NCBI GenBank assembly: GCA_037042185.1
Contig: JAXQJY010000024.1
Coordinates: 248,001-312,000 of the forward strand
Length of the DNA: 64,000 nt
Direction of reading: 5' to 3'
DNA from: Sordariomycetes sp. S80-01Y
Lineage: Eukaryota > Ascomycota > Sordariomycetes
Position 1 is the first letter of the stretch. Each line of letters opens with the position of its first letter. The notes beneath the pieces are model-generated. The model did no database searches. It worked only from the letters and a program-made list of their open reading frames with translations, and was not told the DNA's origin. Below are positions 53,675-64,000 of this stretch, piece after piece. Position numbers and translations under genes: made by a program.

Positions 53675-55585
53675 ATGTCCGCAGCGCAGCTTCTCAACCC
53701 CAAGGCTGAGTCTCGAGTACGTTTTTTTGCCGGATCTGGATTTTAAGCTCGCCGAACGTTGTGGAAGCTAACGGTCGCAGAGGAGGGGCGAAGCTTTGGA
53801 GGTCAACATCAATGCCGGAAAGGGTCTGCAGGATGTGCTCAAGTCCAACTTGGGCCCTATGGGCACCATCAAGATGTAAGCGCATTTGTTATGCCACGTC
53901 ACATTATCATACTAATCAAAATCGTAGGCTTGTCGACGGCGCTGGCCAGGTATATCTCCACCCCTCGTGCCCCTCGGATCGAACGAAAACTCATTTCCCC
54001 GATAGATCAAGCTCACCAAGGATGGAAACGTTCTTCTCCGGGAGATGCAAATTCAGAACCCTACCGCTGTCATGATTGCGCGGGCAGCGACTGCCCAAGA
54101 TGACATTTGCGGTGACGGCACAACATCCGTGGTTTTGCTGGTGGGAGAGCTGTTGAAACAGGCCGACCGATACATCTCTGAGGGTCTGCATCCGAGAATC
54201 ATCACCGATGGCTTCGAGATCGCCAAGGTTGAGGCTCTGAAGGTTGGCTGATTGGGCAACATGGAGAGGGCTCATGCTGACCAAAGATAGTTCCTCGACG
54301 ATTTCAAGCTGCCCAAAGAGGTTGACCGCGAACTCCTGCTGAACGTCGCTCGCACATCGCTTGCCACCAAGCTGAACGGCACTCTGGCGACCAAGCTCAC
54401 ACCCGCCATCGTCGATTCCGTCCTGTCAATCTACCAAGCCCCTGCTAAGCCCGATTTGCACATGGTCGAGATCATGAAGATGCAGCACCGCACCGCTGCC
54501 GACACCCAGCTGATCAAGGGTCTTGCTCTTGACCACGGCGCCCGTCACCCCGACATGCCGAAGCGCCTCGAGAACTGCTACATCCTTACCATGAACGTCA
54601 GTTTGGAGTACGAGAAGACCGAGATCAACTCCGGTTTCTTCTACTCGAACGCTGATCAGCGCGAGAAACTTGTCGAGAGCGAGCGTCGCTTCATCGATAG
54701 CAAGCTGAAGAAGATCGTGGAGCTAAAGAAGGAACTGTGTGGTAACGACGGCAAGAAGAACTTCGTCATCATCAACCAGAAGGGTATCGACCCTCTATCC
54801 CTGGACGTCCTCGCAAAGAACGGTATCCTTGCTCTGCGTCGTGCCAAGCGGAGGAACATGGAGCGTCTCCAACTCATCTGCGGCGGTGTCGCTCAAAACA
54901 GCGTGGAGGATCTGACCGAGGATGTTCTTGGCTGGGCCGGTCTCGTCTACGAGCAGACCCTGGGCGAGGAGAAGTACACCTTCGTCGAGGAGGTCAAGGA
55001 CCCCAAGTCCGTGACCTTGATGATCAAGGGCCCCAACGCGCACACCATCGCGCAAGTCACAGACGCCGTCAGGGACGGGTTGAGGAGTGTATACAACATG
55101 ATCGTTGATCACAGCGTTGTTCCCGGTGCTGGTGCTTTCCAAGTGGCCTGCGCTGCCCACCTGAAGAGCGATGCCTTCGCGAAGAAGGTCAAGGGCAAGG
55201 CCAAGTGGGGTGTCGAGGCCTTCGCTGATGCTCTGCTCATCATTCCCAAGACCTTGGCGGCCAACGCCGGTCACGACGTTCAGGATGCTTGTGAGTTCCC
55301 CTTACTTCGTTGATTCCCGCAGTATGCTGACATAATGTAGTGGCCGTTTTGCAAGACGAGCACGCTGACGGAGATGTCGTCGGTCTCAACCTGGAGACTG
55401 GAGAGCCCATGGACCCTGAACTGGAAGGAGTCTTCGATTCTTTCCGTGTCTTGAGGAACTCCATGGCCTCCAGCTCGAGTATTGCATCCAATCTGCTGTT
55501 GTGTGACGAGTTGTTGAAGGCCCGGCAGATGGGTCGATCCGGAGGACCTGGACCAGGAATGGACGGGGCTGAGGATCACATGTAA
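53675..55585 (+). CDS. CCT6: T-complex chaperonin subunit zeta
   Basis: Subunit of the cytosolic CCT/TRiC chaperonin. Exons 53675-53716, 53781-53875, 53928-53949, 54006-54242, 54291-55290 and 55341-55585 give 546 residues, the same length as yeast Cct6. The first exon (14 codons) and third exon (22 nt) are tiny and are fixed by the family sequence: [13 protein letters not shown], then [20 protein letters not shown], then [19 protein letters not shown]. Chaperonin motifs are [28 protein letters not shown] and [20 protein letters not shown]. Zeta-type [15 protein letters not shown] and [20 protein letters not shown] follow. The C-terminus is Gly/Pro-rich and ends in acidic EDHM. CCT7 lies 3.7 kb to the left, in a divergent arrangement. 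Confidence 0.97.
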
Positions 55586-55879
55586 GGAGTAAGAAAAGGC
55601 GAGGGATGTCATAGATCTGGGTTAGACAAAAGGGCGGCCAACTCGAAGAGCACAGAGTACTGCCACGTAAATCTAATGACGGTTCAACGTGTGGATGTGT
55701 TCGCTCAGTTTAGTTGCAGCGACTTTGCTCCTCCTTGCTTCTATGTGAAAGTGAAAAGGGGCGTTGTCTTAGGCGCTTGACGGGCAAGGGTCCGCCATGC
55801 GACTGCCCCGCGTCAAACAAAAAGTTCGTTACCTCAAAAAATCTCGACCCCACCATCATCACCACCACCACCGCACACG

Positions 55880-57094
55880 ATGCCGCCCTACGACTCCGAC
55901 TCCTCGGACAATGAACAATTTGAGGAGACAAACGTTCTCCTGGGCTATGTCGATGAAGAACCGCCTGAAGGTCAGGATTTGACGAGCAAACTTGGCGGCA
56001 AACCAGTATGCGCCGCCCTTGAAAGCTGCGAAAACGGGGCGAACGCTAACGAAGGATAGGAATGGCTTGACGAGTCGAATCCGCCGAGCGCGGCGCTGGC
56101 GAAATGCAAAGTCTGCAAAGATATCATGAGCCTGTTGCTGCAGCTTAACGGCGAGCTTCCGGAGAGATTTCCGACTCACGAAAGAAGGATATACGTTTTT
56201 GGATGTCGCAAGGCGGGTTGTCGACGGAGGGAGGGCACGGTGCGCGCCTTGAGAGGAATACGGCTATGGAAAGAGGAAGACCTGCCAACCTCAAAGGCCG
56301 AGGAGACGGAGGCGGAGCCCAAGGTTGAGGAGCCGAAGCCAGCGCAAGGCCTGGGCGATGCGCTGTTTGGAGGGAAAGGCGCGGGGGGGAACCCATTCGC
56401 CACAAACCCGTTCGCTTCCGGGCCTGCAGCCGCGACGCCCAAACCAGAGAAGCCAAAGGCAGAGGAGAAGTCGACAGCTGCCTTGAGCAAAACCTTCGCG
56501 GAAACACTGGCACTAAACACAACGCCGTCAGAGCCCCCTCCACCACCGGAGCCATGGCCGGCTGAGCTGCCTCAGCCGTTCAAGACACTTTACCTCGATG
56601 CCGAATACGAAACCCTTGACCCGAAGCCCGCGAAAGTCCCCGAACAGAACTACCAGCTTGACGCCCCGGACGCAGAGGAGCCCTCCGCCCTCGACAAGGA
56701 GGCCTTCGAGTCGGCCATGGACAGCACGTTCCAGAAGTTCGCGGATAGACTAGAACAGAATCCAGATCAGGTCATCCGATACGAGTTCGACGGGACGCCA
56801 CTGTTATATAGCAAGAACGACGCCATCGGGCAGAAGCTGGCGAAAGGCAATGCGGCGGGCATGCCTGGGTGCCCGAACTGTGGCGGGCGGAGGACGTTTG
56901 AGGTCCAGCTCACTCCGCACGCCATTGTCGAGTTAGAGGGAGATGATCTGAGTCTGGAGGGAATGGAATGGGGCACAATCATCGTCGGTGTCTGTGAAAG
57001 AGACTGCGTTCCAAGGGGAACAGCTGTCGGCAACACGGGGTACGTGGAGGAGTGGGTTGGAGTCCAGTTAGAAGAACTCGAGAGTCGCAAGTAA
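55880..57094 (+). CDS. TSR4: Tsr4/PDCD2-family ribosome assembly factor
   Basis: Probable dedicated chaperone of ribosomal protein uS5 (Rps2) in 40S assembly, as for yeast Tsr4 and animal PDCD2. Exons 55880-56005 and 56060-57094 (54-nt intron, CTAAC branch) give 386 residues. The acidic start contains NVLLGYVDEEPPEGQDLTSKLGGKP, then EWLDESNPP and CKVCKDIMSLLLQLNGELPE, the family N-terminal signature, with paired Cys and YVFGCRKAGCRR. A Pro/Lys-rich linker follows (about 95-175). The PDCD2_C part begins PQPFKTLYLDAEYE and includes DQVIRYEFDGTPLLYSKNDA and the zinc-type MPGCPNCGGRRTFEVQL, ending VCERDC and EEWVGVQLEEL. Only 142 bp separate its stop from that of convergent eIF3k. Confidence 0.93.
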
Positions 57095-57236
57095 ATAGTA
57101 TCACGAACCAAATGTGGAAAGTCATGAGACCTGGATACCTTCTACAGCTCATGATATCGCTCGAAATGCCCATTAACGCCTTTTGGCCCCCAATGGCCAG
57201 CCTTCACTTCATGCGCATCGTCAAATGTCCCAATTA

Positions 57237-58136
57237 TCATGCTGCGACAGCCTCCTCCCATGACCGCTTGATCACCCTCGCGAATTGATCAAAGTTGACA
57301 TCCTCCCTGATTTCCGCCTTCTTGGCCTCGTTCTCCGGGTTCGAGGGGATCTTCACGTTATCCCCATCGATGCTCCATCCTGCCACCTCCTCAACGAATT
57401 TCTTCGTCGCGTCCTCGCTGAGCCCCAGCCACGCCTGCAGATGGCTGAACTTGACCTCCCGGAACGATTGCGATACGAGCATCGCAATCCTGTGACGGAT
57501 GACCTCGTCGAAATCGGCGATGTCAGCGATCAAGTCGGCGCACAGATCATCCTCGTTGAGCTTCGACCAGAACTGCGCGTATTGGGCGCCCTCGAGCTGT
57601 GAGTTGAGCGTACGCAACGTGCTGATGGCCTCGTGGAGCTCTCCTTGATTGGCGGCGGAGGGGTTGATGAGGTGCAGGGCGAGGTGGAATTGCGACGAGG
57701 GGAAGTTGGTCATTGCCACGACTAGAGCGTTCGTGACGACCTCATCCTTGAGGCGGTCAGGGTTGAGCTGGTAGCTGAGAGGAGTCAGTGTGGGTTCTTT
57801 CAAGTCCTCGAAGAAAATCATGAGTGCAGTCCAAGTCAGATACGAAATGTTCGCTTCAAAGAAGATTGGGGCGTTACTCCCAGCTCAGGTAATAGGAAAC
57901 GTTGACAAAACAATCATCAGATTATGATTCCCGGGGAAAAAGAATACGCGCTCATCGCAAAGGGCCACATACAGCTTCAACAGCGTCCGGTTGGCGTTGG
58001 AGTCACAGTACTTGTTCTGACATTGCTCCTCCAGGTAGCCCTCGAGGGTACCGACGGCTTCGGGGTTGTAGCGCTCGAGGCCGTTGATGATGTTGGTGAT
58101 GTAATCGGGCCGCTCTGGCGGGTCTTCGCCGTTCAT
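57237..58136 (-). CDS. EIF3K: Translation initiation factor eIF3 subunit k
   Basis: A PCI-domain subunit of the eIF3 complex. Exons 57973-58136 and 57237-57774 give 233 residues. The N-terminus has RPDYITNIINGLERYNPEAV and LEGYLEEQCQNKYCDSNANR, the usual eIF3k opening. The GTATGT donor at 57972 joined to the CTCAG acceptor at 57775 restores LLKLYQLNPDRLKDEV. Helical repeats follow, then a winged-helix end with VIRHRIAMLVSQSFREVKFS and WSIDGDNVKIPSNPENEAKK. The intron is long for this window (198 nt) and contains an ATG in frame with exon two (57821), so a shorter alternative product is possible, or the region may hold two introns. The gene is divergent with LIG1. eIF3k is optional in fungi; its presence fits a filamentous ascomycete. 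Confidence 0.93.
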
Positions 58137-58553
58137 CTTGCTGGTGGTGGTCGAGGGGGGGGTTGTCTTGGTTTGACGAGGGGTGACGGGAGGTTCGCGA
58201 TGGTGGGGCAGAAAGATTTCGACGGTGTTGTGTTGTGGGCGGAGGGGTGCGGAGGAGAGATGATCCGTTTGGTGGTGTATTAGCTGGAGATCACGTGAGC
58301 GCGCGTCCTACGTCGTCATAGAGGTCGCGTTGCAACACCGTTCAGTAACAGCTTAGCGTCGGGAGAGGATTGGGCTTTTCGTTGGCGATTAAAGATAATT
58401 CCGAACCCTTCATCATGGTTACGAAGTGAGCCAGCTTTTTGGATTACAAGAGGTGCTGCAAATTGGAAGCAGCACTCTCGTTACGACTATTCATGAGCTT
58501 GCTTGTGACATGAGAGTGGTGAAAGGCAAGCGAGCTCACTTTGGTCATTAGTC
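58137..58553. other. Shared divergent promoter of eIF3k and LIG1
   Basis: A 417-bp head-to-head interval. CG-rich GAGCGCGCGTCC at 58298-58309 is only loosely MBF-like. No further feature seen. Confidence 0.5.
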
Positions 58554-61252
58554 ATGCCTAGCCCTGCGAAGAAGCGGAAGCTGAACAATGGCTCGAAGAC
58601 CGCGGCTGCACCGACCAGAAACCTCGAATATTTCTTCAACAAACAGAAGCAGGATGCTTCCAGCACAGCAACCCCAGAGCTTGAGGAGCCGAAGGTGCCT
58701 GATTCGGAACTGACGGATGAAGAGCTAGCCCGCAAATTGCAGGACGAATGGAATCAAGAAGTTGCCGCAGATGTGCCACCCGGGACAGCGTCTGCAAATC
58801 AAACCGGGGAAGACAAGACGGACAGAGAAGACTCCACAGCGCCTACAGCCGATCAAACGACAACAGACGAGTCCGCAGGAGGGCGTGTGAACGGCGATGC
58901 TCCTAAATTGGGCCCCGAAATCTCAGTTAACGGCGGAAAGAAGACGCTCACATTGCAATCGGCGGGGGCTACAGAAGACTCCCTCACATGCTCCATCCCC
59001 TTTGACCAGTCGCCCTTAACGTTCGAGCCTTCCAAATACGTGGTTGAGTTGAAGGAAGCTTGGAAGGCTGACGGCGGTGATGCGACCTATGCACTGTTGA
59101 CAAGGTGCTTCGTTCTTGTCAGCAGCACCCAGAGTCGTATCAAAATCGTAGACACACTGGTCAACTGCTTGCGAGTTCTCATCGAAGCCGATCCTTCGAG
59201 TCTTTTGCCAGCTGTAAGGCCCTTTCATCCTTTCCCAGCCTGCTCGTCCTAATCTTGTAGGTATGGCTGGCCACCAACTCTATATCGCCTCCGTACATAT
59301 CGCTCGAGCTAGGCTTGGGCGGGTCCGCGATCTCGAAAGCCCTGAAGCAGGTCTGCGGCTTAGATAGCCGATCGCTCAAGTCCATCTATGACAAATACGG
59401 CGACGCTGGCGACGTAGCATTCGAAGCCAAGAAGAAACAGAGCTTCACTCTGAGGAAGCCCAAGCCTCTGACTGTAAAAGGTGTTTTTCAGAGTCTTGTG
59501 AAGATTGCCAATAGCCAGGGCACGGGAAGCGGCGAGGTCAAGCAACGGCTTGTCGATCGCCTCTTGCAAGATGCGAGAGGCGGAGAGGAGAGTCGATTCG
59601 TCGTACGGACTCTTTGTCAACATGTGAGTATCTCCGCGGTCGGCGAGAACTTCAATTGACTGTTCCAGCTTCGCATCGGTGCCGTGAAGACCACGATGCT
59701 CATTGTTCTTTCGCGGGCTTTCCTGCTTTCGAGACCCCCTGGCTCCGAATTTCCCGTGAAGTCAACATCTGATCTGGCAAAGCTCAAGAAGGATGAACTT
59801 GCGGAGGTGTGGGCGAAGCCAGAGGAGATGGTCAAGGCCTGCTTCGCTCGTCGACCCAATTACAACGATCTGATACCAGTGTTGCTGGACGTGGGAGTGT
59901 CTGAGGAGCTGCTGATCCGATGCGGCCTGACCTTGCACATTCCGCTCAGGCCCATGCTGGGCAGCATTACCAGAGACCTATCCGAAATGCTTACGAAACT
60001 GCAAGGTCGCGATTTTGCTTGCGAGTTCAAGTACGACGGGCAACGAGCTCAAATCCACTGCGACGATAGTGGGAAGGTTTCGATCTTTTCCCGTCACCTT
60101 GAGCTGATGACTGACAAGTATCCTGACCTCGTTGAGATTGTACCCAAGATTCGAGGCGATGGTGTCCAGAGCTTCATTCTGGAAGGCGAAGTTGTGGCCG
60201 TGGACCGCGATACGGGTGATCTCAAGGCTTTCCAAACACTTGCCAACCGGGCCCGGAAAGACGTTGCCATTGGCAGTATCGCCATCGACGTCTGCCTCTT
60301 CTCCTTTGACTTGATGTACCTGAATGGGCAGCCGTTGCTTGACCGGCCTTTCCGTGAGCGGAGAGAACTGCTGCGGTCGCTTTTTGTTGAGATTCCCAAT
60401 CATTTTACCTGGGTTAAGAACCTCGACGCAACGTCCAATGACTCGGATAAAGTGCTGGAATTTTTCAAGCAGGCCACTGATTTGAAGTGCGAGGGCATCA
60501 TGGTCAAAATTTTGGACAACCTGGCGGTGCCCTATGTCGCGGATCAACAGGACGAGGCGGAGATGGAGAAACTCGCCGTCAGACCCAAATCGAAGTCAAA
60601 GGCGAAGGGCAAGGGGAATAGTGACGGCGAACCGAAGAAAACGCGCCGGAAACCTTTATTGGCTACTTATGAGCCAGACAAACGCCTTGACTCGTGGCTA
60701 AAGGTGAAGAAGGACTATCACTCGAGCTTTGACACCATCGACATGATCCCTGTTGCAGGCTGGCACGGGCAAGGGCGCAAGGCGAAATGGTGGTCGCCGA
60801 TCTTAATGGCTGTCCGCAACGAGGAGACTGGGTCTCTTGAGGTTGTGTCGAAATGCATGTCGGGGTTCACCGATGCATTTTACAAAGCGAACAAAGAGTT
60901 CTATGACGACGGCGACGTATCCGGCGAACCAAGGAACACAAAAACCCAGAAACCCAGCTTCATCGAGTACCATGGGCCGCTGCCGGATGTGTGGTTCGAG
61001 CCGCAAGAGGTCTGGGAGATGGCCTTTGCCGACATAACGCTCAGCCCAACTTACACGGCCGCGATCGGGCTCGTAAGCGACGAGAGAGGGCTGAGCTTGC
61101 GTTTTCCACGATTCTTGAAGAAGCGAGAAGACAAGAGCATCGATGAGGCAAGCACCAATGAGTTTCTTGCCAGCTTATGGCGGAAACAGGAGGCCAAGGC
61201 TGAGTCGACAGGCGCTAAAGAAGCGGCATTTGAAGGCAATGAGGAGGAGTGA
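58554..61252 (+). CDS. CDC9: ATP-dependent DNA ligase I
   Basis: Joins Okazaki fragments and repair nicks. Exons 58554-59213, 59261-59623 and 59669-61252 give 868 residues (introns 47 and 45 nt). The basic start (SPAKKRKLN) is a likely nuclear signal. NLEYFFNKQK at about residues 23-32 is a PIP-box-like PCNA motif but lacks the leading Gln. The ligase N-terminal DNA-binding domain starts near YVVELKEAWKADGGDATYALL and continues through SPPYISLELGLGGSAISKAL. Nucleotidyltransferase motif I is CEFKYDGQRAQIH with active-site Lys462. Then come FILEGEVVAVD (motif III), LFSFDLMYLNG (IIIa), CEGIMVK (IV) and WLKVKKDY (V). The OB fold contains WHGQGRKAKWWSPILMAV. A Lys/Gly-rich linker (PKSKSKAKGKGN) interrupts the region before motif V. 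No mitochondrial presequence form is visible upstream. Confidence 0.96.
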
Positions 61253-61345
61253 GTTCGACACTTTTAAGCTCCTCATGATGTGAACATCAGTTACCAAGTA
61301 GAAAGAACCTTAATTTGGAACTGAGAACTCTGGAGAGCGGACAAA

Positions 61346-61551
61346 TTATTTGCCTGCATTTAGTTTTTGTGCCAACACGCTAAACACCGCGACAGATCCC
61401 ATGAATAAGACCGCATTGTAAAACTTGAGAATGTCAGCTACGCATTTCCTCCAGAATGATCGGCACGCACAGCTTTGCGAGACACTTCGCGCTCCTCGTT
61501 TTCAGTGCGAGCCTCAATGAAGAGTCGGCGGAGGTTTGGAAAGTTCGCCAT
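61346..61551 (-). CDS. Tiny spliced gene, predicted tail-anchored protein
   Basis: Two exons, 61471-61551 and 61346-61423, joined over a 47-nt intron (GTGCGT donor, GCTGAC branch, CAAG acceptor) give 52 residues. Exon one gives a charged, helix-prone part (FPNLRRLFIEARTENEEREV). Exon two gives one hydrophobic stretch, AVLFMGSVAVFSVLA, and a short basic end, QKLNAGK. The layout is that of a small tail-anchored organelle protein, for example an accessory subunit of a mitochondrial membrane complex, but I recognise no family. The ATG context is good (CAGCATGGCG). The stop is 93 bp from the LIG1 stop, and the start faces AP-1 beta across 462 bp, so a free promoter is available. Without splicing the frame ends after 37 codons. 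Coding status rests on splice signals plus the sharp switch from charged to membrane sequence at the join. Confidence 0.6.
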
Positions 61552-62013
61552 GCTGAGCTTGTCGTCGATCCGTGATAGAACTCCAATGAAATGTTTAGAT
61601 GACAGCCTAGCTGAGCTACTCAAAGCTGCTAAATGCGCGCGTGCGTATGCTACGTAGATTGAGGTGCAAAGGAGTGTGGTGGTTTGATGATCAGGAGGTG
61701 ATGATACTGGTTGACTAAGCCAAGTTGGAGTGCCTGCCGGAAATGTGGCGCTCAAGGGGCAGAGCCACTGGCACCTACAACGTCCATCAGCTGCTTTGGC
61801 GGTCCGATCGAGGTGCATCAACTTTCCACGAGCTCCTTAATCCAGGCTCCCACGAAAACAACCCCAGGTCACGACATCTGGCTCACTACCGCTTCAAGTT
61901 CTGACACGAGGACTATTTGCCCATAGGGTCATCCTCTTGTCGGGCCAACGAACCACAACAAACCTCCTACGCTTCGTCCTCGTGCCCCTCCACCACTTTG
62001 GACCCCCTCGACG
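61552..62013. other. Divergent region upstream of AP-1 beta
   Basis: About 460 bp between the tiny spliced gene and AP-1 beta. No further coding region supported. Confidence 0.5.
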
Positions 62014-64000
62014 ATGGCGGTTAATCGCATTAAAGGTGCCTTTCAGGTGCCTCGAAAGGGCGAAACATTCGAGCTGCGAGCGGGTCTGGTCTCGCAGTAT
62101 GCCTACGAGCGCAAAGAATCAATCCAGAAGACCATCATGGCGATGACGCTGGGCAAGGACGTCTCGGCCCTGTTTCCAGATGTGTTGAAGAACATTGCGA
62201 CGGGCGATTTAGACCAGAAGAAGCTGGTGTATTTATATCTCATGTATGCCTCCTGTGCCTGGGCGGTGCTGGGAGCACCGCAAGCTCGGGAGGAGCTCAT
62301 ACTGACTGTACCAGGAACTATGCAAAGTCGCATCCCGACCTCTGCATTCTTGCCGTCAACACCTTTGTCCAGGACTCAGAAGACCCGAACCCACTGATAC
62401 GAGCGCTCGCGATACGGACGATGGGATGCATTAGGGTGGATAAGATGGTGGATTACATGGAAGAGCCCCTAAGGAAGACGTTACGAGACGAATCGCCGTA
62501 CGTCCGAAAGACTGCCGCCATCTGTGTCGCGAAACTCTTCGACCTGAGTCCAGCCATGTGCATCGAGAATGGCTTCTTGGAATCCCTGCAAGAGCTCATA
62601 GCGGACCCCAACCCGATGGTCGTTGCCAACTCTGTCCAAGCTCTGTCCGAAATCAGCGAAACGGCGCCCGAAACGAGAGCGTTGATTATCACTCCCGCAA
62701 CATTGAAGAAGCTCTTAATGGCACTGAATGAGTGTACGGAGTGGGGCCGTGTCACAATCCTGTCGACAATTGCCGACTACACAGCGGCAGACGTGAAAGA
62801 GGCCGAGCACATCTGCGAGCGCGTTGCTCCTCAATTCCAGCACGTCAACCCCAGTGTGGTGTTGGCTGCTGTTAAAGTCGTCTTCACACACATGAGGTCT
62901 GTCAACCCTCAGGTCGTTGCGGCGTACCTGAGGAAGATGGCGCCCCCCTTAGGTAAGTTTAAAGCGTGAGTAAAAAGGTAGCACGGGTCTAACGAGTGCA
63001 GTCACGCTTGTGGCATCCCAGCCCGAGGTTCAATACGTCGCACTACGCAACATTGATCTGTTGTTGCAAGCCAAGCCAGATATTCTCAGCAAGGAGATGC
63101 GGGTGTTCTTCTGCAAGTACAACGACCCTCCGTACGTCAAGTTGCAGAAGCTCGAAATCATGGTACGGATAGCGAACGAGAAGAATTACGAACAGCTCCT
63201 CGCCGAATTGACGGAGTATGCTCTCGAAGTCGACATGGACTTTGTGCGAAGAGCGGTGAAGGCGATTGGCCAAGTTGCGATCAAGATTGAGAGCGCCAGC
63301 GCCAAGTGTGTCCAGGCTCTCGAAGAATTGCTAGCCACCAAGGTCAACTACGTAGTTCAAGAGGTCGTGGTTGTGGTAAAGGACATCTTGAGAAAGTACC
63401 CTGGCTTCGAGGGCGTCATTCCAACGCTGTGCCAGCATATCGATGAGCTTGACGAGCCAGATGCGCGAGCATCTCTGATCTGGATCGTTGGCGAATACGC
63501 CGAGAAGATCAGCAATGCTGATGAGATTCTGGAGAGCTTCGTAGAGGGCTTCATGGAGGAGTTTGCTCAGGTATATCTCCCAGAACCAACCGACAAGACA
63601 TCTGCTAACAACACTAGACCCAGCTGCAAATATTGACAGCCGTGGTCAAGCTCTTCCTCAAGAAGCCCAGTAACACTCAGGGGTTGGTGCAGAAGGTTCT
63701 GCAATCAGCCACGGCGGAGAACGACAACCCTGACATCAGAGACAGGGCATACGTTTACTGGCGTCTTCTCTCTGGCGATCTCGACGTGGCCAAGAACATT
63801 GTCCTCACTCAGAAACCCACCATTTCCACAACCATGACCAGCCTTCCCCCTACCTTGTTGGAGCAGCTCCTTTCAGAGCTGTCGACCCTGGCCTCGGTAT
63901 ATCACAAGCCTCCGGAGTCATTCGTTGGCAAGGGGCGCTTCGGTGCCGACGAGATCCAGCGCGCTGCTATCCAGGAGCAACGGCAGAATGCGGCCGAGAA
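62014..64000 (+). CDS. APL2: AP-1 clathrin adaptor beta subunit (3' end outside window)
   Basis: Large adaptin of the AP-1 complex, which sorts cargo into clathrin vesicles between trans-Golgi and endosomes. Exons 62014-62243, 62315-62952, 63002-63570 and 63618-64000 (continuing beyond the window) encode the first 606 residues of a protein expected to exceed 700. The trunk solenoid starts [20 protein letters not shown] and contains beta-adaptin hallmarks: [40 protein letters not shown] and [40 protein letters not shown] and DDPPYVK-type [17 protein letters not shown] follow. The hinge with clathrin box and the ear lie outside. AP-2 beta is the alternative. The very high match to animal AP-1/2 beta favours the AP-1 form in fungi, where AP-2 beta is more divergent. 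Confidence 0.93.

Overview
The window looks like nuclear DNA of a filamentous ascomycete, most likely a Sordariomycete (inference). The genes carry short GT-AG introns, mostly 44-70 nt, with CTAAC or CTGAC branch points, and the set is typically fungal: a Complex I 21.3 kDa subunit, AIM24, mitoribosomal uS2, a Swi5/Ace2-type regulator, an Spt10-like protein, a phosphoketolase and a ZIP transporter with an extracellular Cys/His region. I support 24 protein genes, one running off the right edge, and one tRNA. I placed exon joins by hand. For every complete spliced gene the exon lengths sum to a whole number of codons and the junctions restore a readable family sequence.

Layout. 1-10 kb: a membrane protein, primase small subunit PRI1, tRNA m1G9 methyltransferase TRM10 (minus), a Tim17-like Complex I subunit, and MSH2 (minus). 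10-21 kb is sparser: a ZIP zinc transporter with a repeat-bearing promoter, a secreted subtilisin-like protease in eleven exons (minus), a block of about 2.9 kb without a supportable gene, and a small Ser-rich protein. 21-33 kb: kinesin-10 (minus), AIM24, an MFS monocarboxylate-type transporter, a GNAT acetyltransferase and phosphoketolase (minus). 34-47 kb: a Swi5/Ace2-like zinc-finger regulator (minus), a CBS/PB1 tail-anchored protein, uS2m, an Spt10-like GNAT/HHCC protein and a type II membrane protein (minus). 48-64 kb: CCT7 (minus), tRNA-Thr(UGU), an ankyrin protein, CCT6, TSR4/PDCD2, eIF3k (minus), DNA ligase I, a tiny spliced tail-anchored-like gene (minus) and AP-1 beta (cut by the window end).

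Themes. Replication and repair genes (PRI1, MSH2, LIG1) and mitotic genes (kinesin-10, Swi5/Ace2-like) are scattered through the window. PRI1, MSH2 and kinesin-10 have MCB- or SCB-like motifs upstream. Two subunits of the same chaperonin, CCT6 and CCT7, lie under 4 kb apart. Several genes are head to head over 350-460 bp (TRM10/Complex I subunit, kinesin-10/AIM24, eIF3k/LIG1, the tiny gene/AP-1 beta). I found no transposon, viral fossil, CRISPR array or biosynthetic cluster. The least expected items are the 52-codon spliced gene at 61.3-61.6 kb, three exact CCATCAAGGT copies upstream of the zinc transporter, and that transporter's duplicated Cys/His modules with two introns at matching positions.
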